Assembly (NCBI GenBank): GCA_037179335.1
Contig: JAKZHN010000020.1
Span: forward strand, 496,001 to 560,000
DNA: 64,000 nucleotides
Reading direction: 5' to 3'
DNA from: Cyclaneusma minus
Lineage: Eukaryota > Ascomycota > Leotiomycetes > Marthamycetales > Marthamycetaceae
Part shown: positions 61,001 to 64,000 of the stretch, one piece after another
Position numbering within the stretch: the stretch's first letter is position 1
Layout of the letters: every line of letters begins with the position of its first letter
Notes under the pieces: model-generated
What the model was told of the DNA's origin: nothing
What the model saw: the letters and a program-made list of their open reading frames with translations, nothing else
The model's database searches: none
Made by a program: the position numbers and the translations under genes

Positions 61001-64000
61001 CTCTGTGGACCCTACGTCGCAGATGGTGAACACTGTCATCCAATGACGAACGCCTCTTGGGGTACTCAATGACAGGAGTATTGTCAGCTGTTGGATGAGC
61101 TGGATGCGCGACCTTGTCGGCCATCTTATGCAGTCCATGTTTAACTGATTGGCTGCGCCGGAATGACGGGCGCGGTCTACTCTGAACCGCAGGAACAACC
61201 TCGGGGCTCTCGATAGTAATCCTGCGCTCATCCTTGACGTCCGGCAAATCACTGGGTGAAGCATAAGACATTGAATCGGGAGTTTTGATAGATTCATCTC
61301 CTGAAGCGGCCACGGCTCTGGCGACATCAGTCTCTTGTTGCCATGGGTAGCTGTCCTGAAAAATGGCCGCAGAGGCTTTTGATTCAGGAACTTCCGCACC
61401 CTTGCCAATATCCCGTACTGGAACTTGGCCGACGTGCAGATCCTGAGATTGGTGCTCTTGGACTGGTTCGGCTGCCAAATGGGCGAGGGAGTGAGGAATA
61501 ATTTCAGCCTTCGCATGCTCGACAGTATGGACAGGGCCGACATCGGCTCGTTGAAAGAACGGTGCGGCGATCGGGCTGGAGATCGCTGTTACAGGCGATT
61601 CTGAGAGCTCGGGCAAGGCAGTCACGTCCGTCGCCGGCATCCGGTTGATACGAGCCTGTTCCTCCGTGAAACCAGAGCCCAGTCTAGTAATTTCCGGACT
61701 AGGCGCATCAGATCGTACCATGGCTTCGCACTCTGCCTTTGTCGATGAACGACTGATATACTTCTCCTCGTAGTGAGGATATGATGCCCTGAATTCCGTC
61801 TTTGGGGGAGGCGTATCAGGCAGCTTCTTCCCTGAAGCAATAAGCACTGTTGGCACACGACTGGCATGCTCCCGCTCGTAAGGGGGATAAGACGCAATTG
61901 ACTTTTCAGTCTTCAAGGGAGGCGATTCTGGCAGCTTCTTCCCCGAGGCAACAAGCATGGTCGGGACACGGCTGACATGCTCCTTCTCATGAGGAGGATA
62001 TGATGCATTCGAATGCTCAGTCTCCAATGGAGGCGTATCAGGTAGCTTCTTCTCTGAAGCAACAATTACTATTGGCACACGACTGACATGCTCCCGCTCG
62101 TAAGGAGGATGTGATGCAACCAACTCTTCAGTCTCTCGGGGAGGCGATTCAGGCAACTTCTTCCCTGAAGCAACCAGCACAGTTGGAACGCGACTAATAT
62201 GCTTGGACTCGTACGGTGGTATCACACCAGGTGTAGAAGCCGACGAAGCTACCGATTCAGGAAGATACTCTGCCCTTGCTTTAATCATCGTTGGAATCCG
62301 GCTAACATGCATTGCTTCAAACTTGGGATGAGGAGGGGGCGAAGAGATCGACGAGACCGGTGATTGAGGAAGTTCTTTGTGGGAAGCAAACTGCATTGTT
62401 GGCAGACGACTTCTATGAATCTGCTCGAAGGGCGGAAGAGTTTTCCACCAGTGATGAACAGCACTCCCCACCGATTTCGGCGATTCAGGGAGCTCTTGAC
62501 CCTCTGCAATATTCCTCGTCGGAACACGACTTACATGCGTCTGCTCCAAGGGTGGAAGAGTTCGCCCCCAGTGGCGAGCTGCACCACCACTTCCTGATGA
62601 TCTTGGCGATTCGGGAAGCTCTTGGCCTTCAGCAAGCTTCTCTGTCAGTACCCGACTAACATGTCGTGTTTCAACAGGGGGAAGTGATCGCGCTGTGTCA
62701 ACAACATCAGAAGATTCCGACGAAGGAAGCTGTCTACTCTCAGCGAACCGAGCAGTCGGGACTCGGCTCACATGCCTGTCTTCAAAAGGCGGAAGTGATC
62801 GCGCTGTTGCAACAAAATTCGCTGATTCAGGAGAGGAAGGAAGCTCTCTACTCCCGGCGAACTGGACAGTCGGAACACGACTCACATGCCTATCTTCGAA
62901 CGGTGGGAGGGACTCTGACATTGTGGCAAAATCCGAAGATTCAGGGGAGGAAGGAATTTCCCTGCGCACAGCGTATTGAACGGTTGGGACCCGGCTCACA
63001 TGCCTATCCTCGAATGCTGGCATGGCTAGTGGCGTTTCGACAAGGTCTGAAGACTCGGATGAGGACGGAAGTTCTCTTCCCTCAGCAAATCTGACTGTTG
63101 GAACACGACTCACGTGCCTATCTTCGAAGGGCGGAAGAGCTTGCGGTGTTGTAACGAAGCCCGAGGATTCGGAGGAGGAAGGAAGATCTTTATCCTCAGC
63201 GAACCGGACGGTTGGAACACGACTCACATGCCTATCTTCAAAGGCTGGGACAGGGCGTGATGTAGGCTCAGGACTCGATGGAAGAGACTCTGAAGGGAGA
63301 CCAACCATTGAAGCGACTTGCACTGTAGGCGCACGGCTGACATGTCTCGCCTCGAATGGCGGGAGGGGTTGCGTTGTAGCAACGAAGTCAGAAGACTCGG
63401 GAGAGGAAGGAAGCTCTCTGCCCTCGGCGAATTGAACAGTTGGGACCCGGCTGACATGTCTCTCCTCAAAGGGTGGAACAGAACGAGGTGGACTCGAGGC
63501 GGATGTTCTGTCAGGAGACATAGGAAGCTCCTTGCTCGAAGCAACGATGCCCGTTGGAGCACGACTGAGGTGCATCTCCTCGTAAGGCGGTAACGCCCTG
63601 GGACTAGACACAGACGCTGGGGACTGGGGCAGTGCTCTTTGTGAAGCCACGTGGAATGTCGAAACACGCTTTGTTTCCACCAAGTCTTCTGGAGCGACGT
63701 GAAGGTTCTCGAAGGGAGGAACACCGGGTGTGCTCGCAGAAGGTGTTGATTCAGGCAGCTCCATACCCGAAGCAAGTTCACGCGAGGGGATACGACTCAG
63801 ATGGACGTCCTCATATGGCGGGAAAGCACCCGGTACACTTTCAGTTGAAGGAGTCGACTCTGGGAGCTCTCTGGATGTAGCAAGGTCGAGAGTCTGCTTC
63901 CGCGACAAAGGTAGCTCCTTGGATGCAGCAAGGTTCAAAGTCTCGATACGAGACGGAGGAAGCGGAACATTCAAGTAATCCTCTTCCACGCTCTCCGGCG
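55095..64000 (-). CDS. Giant repeat-bearing MFS transporter, 5' partial
   Basis: One open frame of at least 2964 codons that runs off the right edge; no start is visible. The C-terminal part (about 57,140 down to 55,590) is a 12-span major facilitator related to the fungal polyamine-like DHA1 group: RDWSTTKKRFVAVVACINTA, GGIYGGEVPSIQYYI, ILPRAFMGLALGFLNMNLLG, and a basic tail ending LKRTDPAE. In front lie more than 2200 hydrophilic residues. Two blocks of roughly 30-40-residue repeats are present: about 19 copies at 61,740-63,990 with core EDRHVSRVPTVRFAEGRELP, and about eight at 59,860-60,850 with core RRVPTVVVASKRKLPESPP. Between them and the membrane domain is Ser-rich disorder. The repeats would be cytoplasmic. 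The substrate is unknown. Introns cannot be excluded, but none is needed to keep frame. Confidence 0.85.
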   Translation of the reverse strand, partial: PESVEEDYLNVPLPPSRIETLNLAASKELPLSRKQTLDLATSRELPESTPSTESVPGAFPPYEDVHLSRIPSRELASGMELPESTPSASTPGVPPFENLHVAPEDLVETKRVSTFHVASQRALPQSPASVSSPRALPPYEEMHLSRAPTGIVASSKELPMSPDRTSASSPPRSVPPFEERHVSRVPTVQFAEGRELPSSPESSDFVATTQPLPPFEARHVSRAPTVQVASMVGLPSESLPSSPEPTSRPVPAFEDRHVSRVPTVRFAEDKDLPSSSESSGFVTTPQALPPFEDRHVSRVPTVRFAEGRELPSSSESSDLVETPLAMPAFEDRHVSRVPTVQYAVRREIPSSPESSDFATMSESLPPFEDRHVSRVPTVQFAGSRELPSSPESANFVATARSLPPFEDRHVSRVPTARFAESRQLPSSESSDVVDTARSLPPVETRHVSRVLTEKLAEGQELPESPRSSGSGGAARHWGRTLPPLEQTHVSRVPTRNIAEGQELPESPKSVGSAVHHWWKTLPPFEQIHRSRLPTMQFASHKELPQSPVSSISSPPPHPKFEAMHVSRIPTMIKARAEYLPESVASSASTPGVIPPYESKHISRVPTVLVASGKKLPESPPRETEELVASHPPYEREHVSRVPIVIVASEKKLPDTPPLETEHSNASYPPHEKEHVSRVPTMLVASGKKLPESPPLKTEKSIASYPPYEREHASRVPTVLIASGKKLPDTPPPKTEFRASYPHYEEKYISRSSTKAECEAMVRSDAPSPEITRLGSGFTEEQARINRMPATDVTALPELSESPVTAISSPIAAPFFQRADVGPVHTVEHAKAEIIPHSLAHLAAEPVQEHQSQDLHVGQVPVRDIGKGAEVPESKASAAIFQDSYPWQQETDVARAVAASGDESIKTPDSMSYASPSDLPDVKDERRITIESPEVVPAVQSRPRPSFRRSQSVKHGLHKMADKVAHPAHPTADNTPVIEYPKRRSSLDDSVHHLRRRVHRVADQAAQSVHDVRHGSRHRRHRDNIEDEVSATTSGVERRQGPAASHQDSHVKPVPTVMIAPGVTLPQYPPLAPEDMPITRPFSRAPTVVVASKRELPGSPPSMPQAIPNIEPRRNNNINRVSTVAVAAKRELPESPPSAAQVLPETGPRRVPTVAIAFKRKLPESPPLTPQVIPETVPRRVPTVVVASKRKLPESPPLSPQVLPKTVPRRDNHIGRVSTAAIAAKRELPESPPLVPQALPEPGPRRVSTAGFALRWELPGSFSSESESVPTAIEPRDEVHVSRMNILQLGKGITLPQSPVSSRPIAPHEIQTLVDKFVRRVPTAHIASEVEIPESISSEGTPRELPPYEDVHLSRVPTMDEAAGVELPESTPSVSRPPYEILHIAPEDIPSGSFKTRVETFFIAPQTTVSAKPQVSSQGKSAVIMYPSVEAHEDTIATPSTVETAIRSEIQSAFKMVMYPSIEIISCDSELVDEVSTEPKPRVQTIELASNAVLPDTAPASVETSTTAEASPVDVGKIQSVLEIASQMRIPDSSTQSFENSHRHLTPVLEHKPSNNSQLSGAAGSTHYSSSRYSREQSVDDGSPPESRLDIVQIPVNLESYEKLVLDPRMLSVNDLDSIALDPIKQKSDVERVEDNRSGLVIRSKKIQPQSIPTRKSSLRGLKASQTYGSMQESQSSGPLARAGPSYPVPVRRLSLPRTSSRTKSMRYYPSLESIKSGSSAGKMDFSVKRAVHCVNRNDTPAASLPDSENSDKSAFHRTVGWLREMLRGEQPYSPRFTELSSFSQMSPDARHGVHRSHTSPITLDSLDLAPPAVSLTGEGRKAHFVPRRAASHGDSSPSSSPVSMSPGVGNRFTSAIKDLERLMGEALTVARQAADKNDLEAIPGLLSDATALLQTAPALSRQNSKKVSAGDAEHVQNQASIGSFHESRRGLLNKTPSVSASSLQDSFLEHDDYYHLGPPQDIDLRPLLLGEVPVAPLQASAAGDQYLARPRRSFSLNISSPSFQVPSLLQVGANSAQNTASHASSATSIAGKSAVSGRTGVSGRTGVSTKPLKPIVTVPSDIRTFKIPEDKMSDIMPWTIDSISTESVEEEYIVPQRRKTTPLLTVQNLTVPGNSVVSRRSIGNDYLMRVPGKSSEYEVPTSPSVHDFINSHHEPPIHPRGTSLSTRKVENQSASKTSAIDFGRRSSSSAAMDSERVSSLSSHPSLDGALAEDDEMMFSGGGKKGNDTDVGESTAAELTDNPEAATRQRRHNPLHNIALNGKSHVSLENAHIHGFSMARSHRRSTIARDWSTTKKRFVAVVACINTALIGLIGGIYGGEVPSIQYYIADLHHYAILGNVFMFIGMALPTLTCWTLPGFHGRKPYMLAALAVAMPLLFPQAVVISQQRSPYEAQWRVGLILPRAFMGLALGFLNMNLLGILLDLFGSSLQSSKPHGEVVDDYDVRRHGGGMGVWLGIWTWCFFGSIGVGFLIGACIIQDLSPDWGIYVSIILVACVLVLNVATPETRRSAYRRSVAEVMRGDGKVSRRLARGEVMMHRVQTGPTWWGEEFYHGILMVFDMLRQPGFLIMALYVGWIYAQVVLVIVLLGSLISKYYHFRSPAVGGCVMAIPIGALLAVPFQLGSIFSRSRKITRTDSMTFEKRVTWSSHLVRRFIFTITLPFAGMAYTLSSGGPPTPWILPVLFAGLIAFLSNLAIAECHGIIMETFDVSDLQPGMTGRPRKSDDDKDTAKRTNYSGFPRVTAGLCITQTIAFLISAASTGVGGVMERHLGAQIATTVMAGILLILTLLLLGVLFRWKEVQIIPESKRQDMDQWQSKRRESIRRMSITGVEEEDVWRPTIIGNPSGRTRKLSILELGNMSRYQEIRKRNLLIDAKALQHQNRQNLRDAGQYARERGHQKVQEHKDKSKEKKDHRKDSKRNRATEPDEAYELDEMDDKGFVEVDIADAQRSSRDSRKKDKGSLKRTDPAE
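59860..60850 (-). repeat. In-frame repeat block B of the giant MFS gene
   Basis: About eight in-frame copies encode the RRVPT-VVASKRKLPESPP pattern. The block ends with PPYEDVHLSRVPTMDE, which again matches the N-terminal repeat type of block A. Confidence 0.8.
61740..63990 (-). repeat. In-frame repeat block A of the giant MFS gene
   Basis: About nineteen in-frame copies, mostly of 35-40 codons, share the pattern PPFEDRHVSRVPTVxFAxGRELPSSPESS. Copies in the middle are nearly identical at the EDRHVSRVPT core, while the edges are more diverged. Confidence 0.88.

Overview
This window is eukaryotic and reads as a filamentous ascomycete (Pezizomycotina). Genes lie on both strands, and introns are few and short (about 50-180 bp) with fungal CTAAC/CTGAC branch sites. 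Families typical of these fungi are present, including carboxy-muconate-cyclase-like lactonase, copper amine oxidase, arrestin-related adaptor, Pga2 and CENP-S. A Dothideomycete is a plausible guess but is not proved. No tRNA, rRNA, CRISPR or intact transposon was recognised.

Layout, left to right. 0-4 kb: 5'-truncated sialidase-like (BNR/Asp-box) gene, then a peroxisomal-type acyl-CoA dehydrogenase (-). 4.3-8.2 kb: a head-to-head ribosome-biogenesis pair, LSG1 (60S, -) and LTV1 (40S, +). 9-14 kb: secreted copper amine oxidase (-) and an arrestin-related adaptor with a PPxY motif (-). 14-17.7 kb: a 3.6-kb gene-poor stretch. 17.7-22 kb: secreted muconate-cyclase-like beta-propeller (+) and a TMN/EMP70 nine-spanner (+). 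22.4-27.3 kb: HTD2-like hotdog dehydratase (-), prephenate dehydratase (-) and translation release factor eRF1 (-). 28.3-30.6 kb: AVT-type vacuolar amino-acid transporter (+). 30.9-34.2 kb: an unexplained tandem array (below). 34.8-36 kb: RCE1 CAAX protease (-). 38.2-41.8 kb: large serine-rich membrane-anchored protein with internal repeats (+). 44.1-47 kb: conserved uncharacterised protein with Cys pairs (-). 48.7-50.5 kb: PGA2 (-) and MHF1/CENP-S (+), divergent. 51.2-54.4 kb: MARVEL-domain protein (-) and GNAT acetyltransferase (+). 55.1-64 kb: a giant gene (-), running off the window, with more than 2200 residues of repeats fused to an MFS transporter.

The most unusual structure is at about 30.9-34.2 kb, between the 3' ends of two convergent genes where no promoter is expected. 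About ten diverged copies of a ~340-bp unit lie in tandem. Each copy has, on the minus strand, the same promoter-like order: paired TGCTGCTGTC elements, a conserved block, a TATA box in most units, a CT-rich start-like stretch, then a body with no conserved reading frame. It may be a decayed family of very short genes, a non-coding RNA array or a promoter-bearing satellite.

The rest is mostly housekeeping: ribosome assembly and translation termination (LSG1, LTV1, eRF1), secretory and vacuolar traffic (TMN, PGA2, AVT, arrestin adaptor), prenyl-protein processing (RCE1), peroxisomal/mitochondrial lipid metabolism and phenylalanine synthesis. No biosynthetic cluster is visible.
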